Below, in pieces: positions 11,683 through 22,318 of a stretch of 64,000 bases of DNA; position 1 is the stretch's first letter; every line of letters starts with the position of its first letter. The stretch is taken from assembly GCA_027405735.1 (NCBI GenBank), contig JAPEHQ010000002.1:3712177-3776176 (forward strand), written 5' to 3'. The position numbers and the translations under genes are program-made. Under the pieces are notes generated by a model. The model made no database searches, was not told where the DNA came from, and saw nothing but the letters and a program-made list of their open reading frames with translations. Source of the stretch: Mucor racemosus. Its lineage: Eukaryota > Mucoromycota > Mucoromycetes > Mucorales > Mucoraceae.

Positions 11683-12642
11683 TTATACTCTCGATAAGCA
11701 AGCATAGTCTGAAAAGAAATCAAACAAATGGTCGTCAATTAATATAGATTTGTCTAATAATGGAAGTAATTTTGATTTTAATGAATCCGTTTGCTGTGTC
11801 CATGGTGTCACTTGAAGTTCAAGCTGTTGATTATCGCCAAGTGAAAACAATCGATTAAAGTAAGCTAATACATCAGTTAAATCCTTGGATGTATTTGCTA
11901 ACAATTGGGGCAAAACATCATTATCCAATGCATTGAAAACTTGTATTAAATTCTGATGAATGTATTCATCCAATTCAAATGATAATTGTGTTGCAGATTG
12001 TCTTAAACATGTTGAACCAAGAAGCATATCTTCATGACCACAATATTTTAATGCTGTAGTTCGAATATAAGCTTCAAATGCAGGTTGTCCTAATTTGTCT
12101 GCTAGACGATCCCATGCAAGATGCAAACTGCCTTCGGTATGTGCCTGAATTGCTCCAAAAATTTGTGCATGTAATATTTCCAAGTCCATCATTTCCCAAG
12201 AAGATATTATCCTAAATGTCTTTTGTCTGTTATTATTACTGCTATTGATAATATCTTGTTGCTGTTGGTCTAATCTGTCCTTTTTTTGCTCAATCGATAC
12301 CGATATATGCTTTTGAAATTGTTCTGATATAGTCTTGTATGTTCCAGATTTGATAGAATCTAAATGGTCAAATTGCCAATGCGTTGACACAAGTTGAGCG
12401 AATCTTTCTACTGGTATTTTAAAATCTGTTTCTGGACATGTATTCGTATCTTGTTCTTCCTCTTGAATTGTATTATTGTTTTGTGGTTCATCATTTTGAT
12501 TGGCTGATATGCTTGTATTACTAACCGTAGATGTTGTGGTGGTTACTGCTGTTGATGCTGGTATAATTGAAGATGTAATAGGTAAACTTTTAGCAAGGAA
12601 AATTGTATTTAATAATAATAAAACAATGCTCATCAATTTCAT
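11683..12642 (-). CDS. Secreted protein of unknown function
   Basis: Single-exon frame of 319 residues with an ATG at 12640-12642 and a TAA stop at 11683. Residues 1-19 form a clear signal peptide (KLMSIVLLLLNTIFLAKS), followed by a low-complexity threonine/serine/asparagine region (about 20-65) likely to be O-glycosylated. From about residue 68 the sequence is ordered and helix-prone, with cysteines at about 69, 201, 212 and 316 that could form disulfides (CPETDF, LKYCGHEDMLLGSTC, DYACLSRV). No transmembrane segment or GPI signal is evident at the C-terminus, so secretion or vacuolar delivery is expected. I do not recognise a family. It lies 195 bases downstream of PPT1 on the same strand. 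Confidence 0.75.
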   Translation of the reverse strand: MKLMSIVLLLLNTIFLAKSLPITSSIIPASTAVTTTTSTVSNTSISANQNDEPQNNNTIQEEEQDTNTCPETDFKIPVERFAQLVSTHWQFDHLDSIKSGTYKTISEQFQKHISVSIEQKKDRLDQQQQDIINSSNNNRQKTFRIISSWEMMDLEILHAQIFGAIQAHTEGSLHLAWDRLADKLGQPAFEAYIRTTALKYCGHEDMLLGSTCLRQSATQLSFELDEYIHQNLIQVFNALDNDVLPQLLANTSKDLTDVLAYFNRLFSLGDNQQLELQVTPWTQQTDSLKSKLLPLLDKSILIDDHLFDFFSDYACLSRV

Positions 12643-12837
12643 TTTATTATTATTATTTTAATGATACAAGAATGAAACAAATAAGAAAAAAAAAGAGAGA
12701 TAGAGAGAGAGAGAGAATGAAAATGTTAAAGGAGGCTATTTTATATTTTATAAAGTAAGCCAAAAACAGGGCTTATTTTGTATCATTTTCTATTTTTGTG
12801 ATCTGATGCTATTATAATAACAGGCTGAGATTTTTAT

Positions 12838-12947
12838 TTAGTACTGTTGAATCATATGTAAACCTTCTTTTTCTTCCTTTAGGTATGGCTCAATAACTTG
12901 TTTATCTAAATACTCATCGCTTATTTGCATCTAAAATAATAATAATA

Positions 12948-12983
<36 letters not shown>

Positions 12984-14290
12984 TGCAAGGGGGTCATTGT
13001 GAGTAAAACGTCGTCAATATAATATATTTCACCCTTACATGCTGTCCTGGACACACCAAAAATTCTAGACGTCCATGATCATTTAAATATTTGAGTCCAA
13101 GCCAATCTTCTGTGTAGAGCGTCTGATTTTGTAATGGAACAAGTTGTCGATCCTCATCATGTAACCAGAACCACTAAAGAAATACTTGAGTACAAATGTA
13201 ACATTGACCCTCTATTATACCCGCTTACTGCTGTGTATCCAGGTTTAATCATTACATCTTCACTGAATCGAATCATAATGAATTTATTTAATGAACTTAG
13301 GTTATTTTTATATGCAATATTGTCGTTATTTTCGTTATTCAAGTCAGGTAAAAATCGATTTCTCTCCAAATAGGTTTTCTCATTTGTTGGATCTCGATAA
13401 TACTGTGCTTGTATAATTCGATTTTGAACATAATCTGAATAGACTCCACTTTTAACCATTGTCCTCATTAGTTTACATGTAAAATCTCTTGGGTTCATAC
13501 AATTAGGAATGTCTGATACACCTATAAATAAAATATAAATGTCTTGGCTTGAGGAAATAATCTAAAATTCATGCAACATTTTGATTCAAACCTCTATGCG
13601 GGGAGCCAAATGTTATCAAACGATGAACCACTGGCCTATTGCATCTCTCGACATATGCTCTAGAATGCAAAGATAAGAGATTTGACTGTACACAAATTAC
13701 TATATAGTACCTTAAAAATAATCCACCCTATATGATATTTATACAAATATATATATATATGATAAAAACAAATGAATACTCAAGGGGTAAAATAAGGGTA
13801 AAATAGTAGAAATACCTGAGAAAATCCAATAGCGTTGAATCCATTTCGCAATTCAGGTATTTGCCCTAATTTCTCACAAACTGAATCAACTTGTTGATCG
13901 ATTTTACCAAAAAACCCAGCTTTATGATCGTCATCCACTGTATTACCCACTTGAATACTGTAGACAAATGTTCCAGGTAAACGGCTTTTAATTAAATCAC
14001 TCACTCTACCCATAGAATCGGGATTGCAACAATCATCGCCCATACCATGCCATAACACAACTATGTAATACAATGTTTAATCGTCTTGTTTCCTTTCTGT
14101 CATTATTCCCTTTATTTACCGGGTTTGTATGCTATACACCATCGTCCAAAAAATTCACGTTGATATTTTTAAAAGGGATATATTAAAATTCTGTACAATT
14201 TTACAACTCTTTCATTTCAGCCACAACAAAATCATTACCAAAACATAGACTAGAACAAAATAGTAGGATGATGATGCTTATTAATGTCAT
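12838..14290 (-). CDS. PPT1: Palmitoyl-protein thioesterase 1
   Basis: Lysosomal/vacuolar serine hydrolase that removes palmitate from cysteines of proteins being degraded. Eight exons on the minus strand: 14239-14290, 14120-14131, 13816-14060, 13711-13727, 13592-13659, 13229-13521, 13039-13173 and 12838-12930. Every phase closes and the product is 304 residues (human PPT1 is 306). Residues 1-17 are a signal peptide leading straight into PVVLWHGMGDDCC. The nucleophile is Ser102 in GFSQG. By alignment with the human Ser-Asp-His triad the partners are Asp220 (SEDVM) and His274 (CPGQH). The last glycine of GFSQG is encoded by a 17-base microexon, and a 12-base microexon joins signal peptide and catalytic domain. 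Family identity is secure; the two microexons are predictions that need a transcript. Confidence 0.92.
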
Positions 14291-15049
14291 ATCTGTAGAA
14301 GACTAGGAATTGTTTAGTATTATGTATCAAGAAGGGAAAATATGAAAATAATAATGGACTGTGAATTTGAGGTCATTTGTATTACACCATTACCAAGTGT
14401 ACAAGCAAACAAGAAGATTAATGGGCTTAGCCCTCAAAGCCCATTAAAGCAATTAAAAATAGACGGTTATTTATTAGAGTTTTAATGGTTTATGCAATAC
14501 ATTATTGTATAGCCAAATTAGATCATAAATTCTATAGTATTCTATTCGTATTTCATGTCAAATCTGCCCATCCTGAAATATTATGTATACTCGTTTTAAA
14601 AAAATCAATTTAATCACGTTTTATTTCGAACAGAGAGCTTTGTTTTATTGAATTGATCAATTTAAGAATTATATCTATGATGTTGATAAATATCATTTGT
14701 AGTAAGGCGACAATGAGAACCATTGCTGCCCCCTTTTTACTTTTACGAAAAAAAGATCATCAAAAAGAAAGCATTTGATTCATCCATGTCCAAGTAGAAT
14801 GAGTATATTTCAACAAGACCATGTAGCAATTCAGAGCAACTTGAGTACTGAAATATGTTCAGATCTATAATAAATAGCATGATTTATATTTAATCAGTCG
14901 CAAAAACTTGAATGGAATAGTTGGATTTCAAATGTTTCAAATCCTTCAAACAGAAGCCTGGCATTTTCTCCAAACTAACCTCATAAAGTACAAAAAAATA
15001 CAGAATATATTAATAGCTACAAGCTATATAATGTGTGCAATTCCTTGAA
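14291..15049 (+). other. Spacer upstream of PPT1, no gene seen
   Basis: AT-rich sequence upstream of the thioesterase start. It should hold the PPT1 promoter close to 14291. A GCCCTCAAAGCCCATTAAAG segment near 14430 contains short repeats of GGGCTT and AGCCC. I see no coding region or matched repeat. Confidence 0.35.
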
Positions 15050-15656
15050 ATAATCTGCCTGTCTGATAATTATATCTTTAACAAGAGGAGAAACTATATA
15101 GTACGTGAAATTTACGGCTTTTTAATTTGAGAAACAGAGTTGATTTATATACAATCCTTGTTTATCCCCTTTTTCAATGGGCAACCGCAGAACAAAAAAA
15201 TATAGACATGTACTTGAGATGATCAATTTTAATCCAAAAACGAGTATCCAAAAATATCCTATTTTTTGCAGTTGATATAACTTTTTTGGTGCTAATGTTT
15301 TAGATTTTTACAGGTATTTTACTGCTAAAAATTAAAAACTTTGAAGCTTCGTATTTCTACGAAAAATTAAGACATACTAACACTTTTGAATAATGAAACT
15401 TACTTATTTTGATGCGCTCTATAACATATTTTAGTATAAAAAAAAATTGGAAATGATTTTTTCTTATTCCATTTTTTTTGACTTTTTGTAGTATATACTA
15501 GATTTCAAAATATTTGCTGAATTGAACGGCTTTTTTTTTTTTTTTTACTTTCATGTCATCAACCTCGTTGAGCTCTCTCGGATCCAATTTACTTTTTTCA
15601 AAACATTGATTTTTCGTGGAGATATCCTCAAAAATGTGTACAAAGAGATACCTTCG
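15050..15656 (+). mobile_element. Diverged fragment of the long-inverted-repeat family
   Basis: Aligns with roughly 330-935 of the window in the same direction. Examples are GTACGTGAAATTTACGGC near 15101, GATGCGCTC near 15410 and GTTGAGCTCTCTCGGATCCA near 15567, the last being antisense to the DPRELN motif of the 104-codon frame. The copy is cut at 15656 by a family C LTR. Confidence 0.65.
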
Positions 15657-15931
15657 CGTAATGATCTGTAATTTTGGACTAACAACAAAGGTCGATAATA
15701 TGCTTATAGATATTATTCTTGTTATTATAAATTGGTGATCACTGGATTGATGAAGACTGGTGTTCTCATTTATAAACTAGATATTAATTACGGAATAAAT
15801 AAAAATAAAGGGAGTGTAACAAGACAGATAAATCTACAAGGGATCATGTAATGATTTCCTTGTAGTATTTATATAATAAGGAATGAGGCAAGGTTTTGCA
15901 TGAATGGAACTGAAATGTTTGACTCATTACA
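15657..15931 (-). mobile_element. Solo LTR, family C, minus orientation
   Basis: Reverse complement of the LTR at 32377-32648: it shares GATTGATGAAG, CTACAAGGGATCATGTAATG and the terminal GACTCATTACA. The outer base of the expected TGTAATGATC end is changed and no matching target duplication is visible, so one flank has been altered. Confidence 0.7.
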
Positions 15932-16069
15932 TAGTAGTACACATTTTGAAAACGACCGCAGCGAGATCAAAAGACTACTAATATAAAAAGCATTTATTAT
16001 GAAATAGATTACATTTGATCTATCAGAATTAGGAATTACCGAACTACCGATTTAGAACATCTGTCAAAC

Positions 16070-16432
16070 TAGGATTTCACAAACAACGCATCGTATTACG
16101 GTTAACCGAGTTTGACTGCTTTAACGGGCCGTTTTTTATGCAAACTCGAATGAGGGTATTCGAGTTTCTTCTTTTCTTTTTTTGTTAGCTAAGCTCGAAA
16201 ACAGGATTGAAAAAATACTTCAAGTTGTGAAACTGTCAAATATGCTATTATCAATTCATAATCCCATATTAACTTGACAATGTTGCTATTAACAGCCTCC
16301 TTAAGGCAAACCAATACTTGCTCCCACCCCGTTTTTTATCTGGGTTACAAAAGAACGGGCCGTTTTCCAACTCGAATCGAATGGCCGTTTCCGTTAAAAC
16401 TCGATTCAAACTCGAATCGAAGCCCATTCCTA
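16070..16432 (+). mobile_element. Non-autonomous hAT element, 363 bp, copy 2
   Basis: Same element as 6273-6635 with one visible base difference (CTTCAAG versus CTTCAAC). It is flanked by a different, perfect 8-bp duplication TGTCAAAC (16062-16069 and 16433-16440). An unoccupied relative of the site reads TGTCAAGCCATGATG near 19934. The identical length and near identity point to recent mobility. Confidence 0.92.
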
Positions 16433-16600
16433 TGTCAAACCATGATATTCAACATGAGAATCAAGCAAGGTTACATGTCATGACTCCAATATTACCACTG
16501 AAACACAACATATTATATCCATACACATTAATAATAATTTCTATTGTCACATCTAATGGACTCCTGTCCATTAGATCATATCACACAATTCCAGTAACTA

Positions 16601-17098
16601 CAGTCGTGATTCGATTTAGTGAAATCGTTGGGAGGGAGAAAAGTGTCATCTAAGTCGAATTTTCCACTAAATTGAATAAATCATTTTCCGTAATATTGGA
16701 TCAAAAAACGAGAATAAAAAGACGTTACTAGTTTATAGTATTAAATAATATTGTTAATAAAGGCTTTTCATATTCGAGCAACTGAATTAAACAGTGGATA
16801 ACAAGAAATTTAATAAAAAACTGAGGTAAATTAGGCACATGATTTGGTTATTCTCCATATTTCTTCTAATTTCATGGCTACCAGATCAAGCTATTACCGA
16901 CTAAATACAGTTTTATTCAATAGTATTTATATTTTACTAATATAGTGGGTTGGTAGAAGCGAAATTGTCCACTACTATTCACTGAATCGATTCAGTGGAT
17001 TTAGGCAGTAAAATTATGAAAAAAAAAACGGAAGATTTCAAACCATTAAATCGAAAATCCGTTATTTACGACTCCACTATATCGAATCACAACTGTTG
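16601..17098 (+). mobile_element. TA-targeting MITE, second complete copy
   Basis: Starts CAGTCGTGATTCGATTTAGT after TA and ends ATCGAATCACAACTG, with TA at 17099-17100 after three extra bases. The unoccupied relative near 28925 reads CCAATAACTATATAAACCC, so insertion at TA in the LTR is shown directly. It aligns along its full length with 4698-5190 with scattered differences. Confidence 0.82.
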
Positions 17099-17374
17099 TA
17101 TATAAACCCATATTTAATTCATTCTAATAAACTGTACTTTTTACGTTGGTTTTAATTTACAAAGTCTCGATAAATCAACATTAATGAGTGTAGCGGAACA
17201 AAATATCCACTGTATAAAATACCCATTGATTACAGATAAAGTATAGGAGCATAGCACGATCAAATGGTTTTATATATAAATACAATACTGTACTTCTAAT
17301 ACAAAAGGTAGCAAAAACAAGCGTAGCGAGATTAAACTGCTAACTCACTTAATACTATACATGATATATCTAAG

Positions 17375-18030
17375 TTTTAAATAAAAAAGCGTTTCTTTTT
17401 TTTTTTTAGCTTTTCTTATATTTAGGCATGTGCAATCTGAAAATTCAGACTTTTTAGCGGACATTTTTGGGGCTCATTTTATCCTTACCAACACTCATGA
17501 TTTAGATCAAAAAACAGAAAAAACAAATTTTGATACCAAAATCAACGTTTAAATACACTACATTGTGAGAGAAAATTGTAGCAATAACTAATATGTATTT
17601 CATAAAAGCTTAAAGTTGAACGATTAGTAATAAATCCTTGTACTTTTGGCCCAAAAACAGTTTTTTGGTTAAAGGATTTTCATATAATATTTTGCAATAT
17701 AAATAATTTTTATTTTTGACTGAGCAAATAGAGCACCAAATTCTGTAAATGCACATATTTTCTATTTTCATAATTGGTAGTCTAATTGAATCTAAATTTG
17801 CAAAAGTGAGCAACAAAAATTGAAAAGTGTCAAAACTGATGATCTGGACAGAAATAATTTTTAAATTAATAATCCATTTATTAGCCCTGTAAGTCTTAAA
17901 AATAAGAGATTTTATGATATTTGAATTTTTTTTTTAATTATCTACTATGCTGTACCGACTCGATTCAAGTTTATTATTGTAAATATTTACACCTGTTGTT
18001 AATGCTTTATGGAAGTTTATTTGACAACAC
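17375..18030 (-). mobile_element. Fragment of family M
   Basis: Shares orientation and sequence with 2565-3220, for example TTTAAATAAAAAAGCGTTTC, CTTACCAACACTCATG, and TGATGATCTGGACA near 17838. It stops short of the dynein-like exon. No coding capacity is seen. Confidence 0.6.
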
Positions 18031-18228
18031 TATAATCTTACATAATTCATCAGAATATGTTTATGTTAAATAAAACTAGAAATTTAATCAGGAAGTAAAG
18101 ATATACCGTTTATTTTAATACTATTTGATTTAGGGAACTATACTAATGATGTGATAAGGCAGTTTAGATGTTATTTAAGAGTAATGTGTCATGCTGGAAT
18201 ACCATGTTTCTGAACCATGCTTTTATAC

Positions 18229-18585
18229 TGCTACAAAAACGTAATTATAAAAAGCGATAGGAAATACAATTATAACTCTTCTAAGTTTATTCAAGGTATA
18301 AGTAAAGTAACGACCCATCTACTCGATGGATCATTGCGGTATTTATATTAAATGCTTAATTCAAATTACTAATGCAGTAATTTGATCTTCTTGGTTTTAA
18401 AGCTGATGGGAAAAGGGATCAGCAACTACTAATTCAGGTTATACAATTATCTATAATTGTTGTTTGTAATTTTAAATTATAATAGTTAAGTTTCTATATT
18501 TCATAATCTTGGCTCTCACACCAAATTCATGTTATTCATTACTAATTCAATTTGATGTGTGAAAGACTGCCAGTAGTTCACATCA
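18229..18585 (-). mobile_element. Solo LTR, family B, minus orientation
   Basis: Begins TGCTACAAAAACGTAATTA and ends GTAGTTCACATCA, the reverse complement of the LTR at 4598. The flanks TATAC and TACAC agree at four of five bases, a slightly decayed 5-bp target duplication. Confidence 0.78.
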
Positions 18586-21375
18586 TACACCATGCTTTTG
18601 GCAGCATGGTTTAGTTGATATTCCATTAAGTAACTTCTGGTTTCGGATCTGTTATTGTTCACTTTTTTGGATTTGACGTGATCCGGTTTAAGAATAATAC
18701 ATAATTACATTCTAATTATGGCATAATATTTGATTTATATTGCATATACAGCTTGATATTATGCACTATGTATCATTGAAAAGTTTCAGAAGCTTGAATC
18801 CTAGAAGATGTAGTGAAAGGTATAATAAAGCTCCAAAAAAATACTCATTCATAGGCTAAATTACAGTCTCCATTTAGTACATAAAAGCCTGACCTGAGCT
18901 ATTTCCTGAATAAAAATAAAAATAAAGTTTATTATTTTACTCCATTAGGTCTTTCTTCATTCCAGAGTTCTTTTGTAAAAGATTCCAATCATCAGGCTTA
19001 GCTACGAGTTGCCATCTTGGAATGAAATATAGGCTAATATAATAATCGAAACTTTTGATTTACATTGATTTTTCGTCTTATCCCTCTTTTTTATCCTCTT
19101 TACCCCTACAGTAAAATGTAAAATAAAAAACTTTGAAAAAAATATACAGTTTAAATTGTTGCATCCACCGGTTATTTGTAAGATAATGAACCTTTTGATT
19201 TGTAATCATTATTCATAAGAAGTCAGCTAACTAATCTGTGGTAACATTCCTGATTGATCTTATTGTTGTAAAATAAGATCCAGGAAACGGGATATTTGAG
19301 ACATATCCGCTTGTTGGATTTAGCTATATAAAATAAGCTCAACTTGAATGTGCTGTGTTACTAATGTAAATAGATTGATCTGGCATGGAATGTCAGAGAG
19401 ATATAATCGATCTAATACTAATCTAACGGATAAATGTAATATAGAATTTGTATATAAATAAGACAAATTATTGATATTAAATAAAGATGATCCTCAGTTT
19501 TTGTGCGTGATTTAATTTAACAAGTTTCTTTATTAAATTATACATTTTTTCTTGCTATAATATTTATTCTAAATCTTGTGCATTTCATAAATCCTTCTTT
19601 ATTCAATATATGTGTTATATCAGATTCTATATATGGCATTACCAATATCTATTTCCATAATCTCAATCTTGGTTGTATCAATATTATTACTGTATTATCT
19701 GAGATTGCCATCTATTATATAATATATACTCATATCATATATTGAATAAACTACAACTTTTACTCTTGTTCAATTCTTACTGTTACTGATAAAACAATAC
19801 GGATAGTGTGCAATAAGTCTATATTTCTACTCTATTTATATTAGTTGTGATTTATTGTATCTGGAAGTTGCATCGTAACTGTCAGTAATCTACCAGAATT
19901 AGGAATAACTGAATTACCAATTTAGAACATTTGTCAAGCCATGATGTTTAACATGCAAATCAGACAATGCTGCATTCCATACGTCTATCATCATGCTACT
20001 ATTAAATAATAGAAGCATGGTTCAATTGTATTCATGCAATATCGAAAAAAAAGCCCAAAATATTGTCCAAAAAAATTTTTTTTTGGGGCTTGAATATGTA
20101 TGTTAAAGAATGCCAAAAAACAAACATATACCACGAAGAAACTAACCTTGTACCTTAATTTTTCACCGAGATATGCTGCCTCAAAGTTTTGATTTTTAAG
20201 AAGTGAAAAAGTGGACTTAGATATTTAAAGAGTGTCTTACTGTATAAACTATGGAATACGGTAGATAAGAAAAACAATCACCATATTTAGCTATAACATC
20301 TCAGGCTTGATATTCTATTTTTCATTTCAAGTTTGTCATTGAAATGATAAAAAAAGTAGCGGTCAATGATCATCCTTTTTAAGCTCGAAAATTTTGTAAA
20401 TTCAAATTTGAAAATATATTTAATGATATATAGGTTTACACATGAAAAAGCGATTTGAGTGCAAAGCAAAGCAATGGAATAACTTCTGTTGCATATCCTT
20501 TACAATCAAAATATTCTGAATTGAAACGACCCATAATTCATGGCAAAAGTTAAGGACATTAACCATCTACATTTTTTCATTATGAACAGCCAAGAAGGCA
20601 GTTTAGAGGTGAACACATAACTATATATGATAATTTAAAAAGTGGACAGATAATCGCCCCCTTAACAAAAATTTATCACCACTTTCAAGGCAGCATTGTA
20701 CAGATTGGCGCTTTTAGACAAATGCTAGCCGCCTCATTCGCTTCGCTTATGCAGAAAGATGGCGTTGCACTGTCGACATGGAGGATTTGCTACAGGGTAG
20801 GATTTCTATCACGAATCGAACAAGTGAATTACTTTACAGTAAGAGTAATTAATTATCAGAAATATGAGGTTTGCAATTTGTTTGACAAGGGATTATGCAA
20901 TATAAGAGTAAAATATAATCGTGCTGACGAGTTGATTAAATCCTAGTACAACAAGCCATATAATCAAAGAGAATACGAAAAACTTGGAACAATATTATTA
21001 TCTGTATGAGAGGCTCACTGCCTGACTTACTCTATTGAATCAAATAATGAATCAGCCCTTATCTGCGGCATTATAGACACTATATTACATGCTGGATAAT
21101 ATGAGTAAATCAGCTCGATTATCTAAGTGCATTTTGCGTAAGGCACATTTAATATAGTTTGTAGTATCGCCAGGATTGTCGGCTTTAAAGAATTTCCCTA
21201 TAGATGTGATATCAAGAATGCTCCTCGAACCGGGCTTGTTCGACACTGTAAGCCTTTATTTCACCGAACTTTAAGTTTCCTTTCTCGAGGGCGGGGATTT
21301 TGAATGTAAAATGAAATCTAACAGTGCTAGCATAATCATACCTTCTCTTTCTCTAGACCATCCAGAATAACAACC
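18586..21375 (+). other. Gene-poor stretch with LTR-like debris, then RPL14 promoter
   Basis: About 19550-19885 resembles the family D LTR at 34718 (GTGTGCAATAA, ATTTATATTA, GTTGCAT...GTAACTGTCA), and about 19888-20010 resembles the start of family A. About 20660-21310 is less AT-rich than its surroundings, but I cannot read a protein or RNA in it. A pyrimidine-rich tract (ACCTTCTCTTTCTCTAGACC, from 21341) just before the RPL14 ATG is typical of ribosomal-protein gene starts. Confidence 0.4.
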
Positions 21376-22167
21376 ATGGTGGTATGTATACAATCATTGA
21401 ATGACAAAACGTAAAGGATAGGAACATGGTAAACATCAATTGATAAGCGATTAATAACTTGACAACGTTATTGGGATGGATTAATCAATAAATACCTTTG
21501 GATTTGGATAATGGATGCATCAAAAAAAAAAAAAATCGAAACTTGGACATAATTTATACTACAGTAACCATTCAATACTACAAGAGTCTACTTTGAAAGA
21601 GCTTATTCAATTGATTGTTATTGTGTCTCGTCCTTTACTACTTTTTAAGAGTAAAAATATTAACATTGAACCATTTATTTTAGCAAGGTACTTTCAAGCG
21701 TCAAGTCGAAGTTGGTCGTGTTGTCCTCATTAACTACGGTACTGATGCCGGTAAGTTGGCTGTCATTATTGACATTGTTGACCACAACCGTGCTCTTATC
21801 GATGGTCCCACCACTGGTGTCTCTCGTCAAGCTTTCCCTTTCCGTCGCATGGTCTTGACTCCTCTTGTCCTCAAGGATCTTCCTCGTGCTATCGGTCAAT
21901 CTGCTCTTAAGAAGGCTTTGGAGAAGAACGATACCGTTGCCGCCTGGAACAAGACTGCTTGGGCCAAGAAGCTCGAGCAACGTAAGACTCGTGCTGGTTT
22001 GTCTGATTTCGACCGTTTCAAGTTGTTGAAGTTGAAGAACCAAGTAAGTAATTTGTTTAGATCTTTTGCAATTCAATACTTCAGTATACTTATTCTGTTC
22101 TTTTTTTTTATAGCGTCGTTTCGCTGTCGGCTCTGCTGTTGCTGCTGCCAAGAAGCAAACTGCTTAA
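21376..22167 (+). CDS. RPL14: 60S ribosomal protein L14 (eL14)
   Basis: Structural protein of the large cytoplasmic ribosomal subunit. Three exons: 21376-21381 (only ATG GTG), 21684-22043 and 22114-22167, giving 139 residues, a normal fungal length. The KOW-like N-terminal domain is clear ([31 protein letters not shown]), followed by the eL14 core ([20 protein letters not shown]) and an alanine/lysine tail ([10 protein letters not shown]). The 302-base first intron right after the second codon is common in ribosomal-protein genes. Codon use is strikingly biased to C-ending codons (CGTGTTGTCCTC, AAGAAG) compared with every neighbour, the mark of very high expression. It converges on the UBP12 gene, with 151 bases between stops. 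Confidence 0.96.
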
Positions 22168-22318
22168 ATATTCGTTTTCGTTCCATGTATTCAATAAATC
22201 AAGTTGAAAAAAAATTGTAGTAATAAGGATGTGTTGTGTTTTATACATAATTGAAATATTTTTTCGAGTATTGGGTGTAGTGTAATATTTTATTTGTTTA
22301 TTCAAAAGAAATGCATAT

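Larger units (their letters stand above)
16016..17177 (+). mobile_element. Solo LTR, family A, interrupted by two DNA transposons
   Basis: Starts TGATCTATCAGAATTA, ends TCTCGATAAATCA, and has a perfect 5-bp duplication ACATT at 16011-16015 and 17178-17182. The uninterrupted relative at 28695-29004 is 310 bp. Here a 363-bp hAT element (16070-16432) and a TA-MITE (16601-17098) have inserted. Inside are a TATA-like ATATAAACCC, an AATAAACTG polyadenylation-like site and a short palindrome around TCTAATGGA and TCCATTAGA near 16552-16575. Confidence 0.9.
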
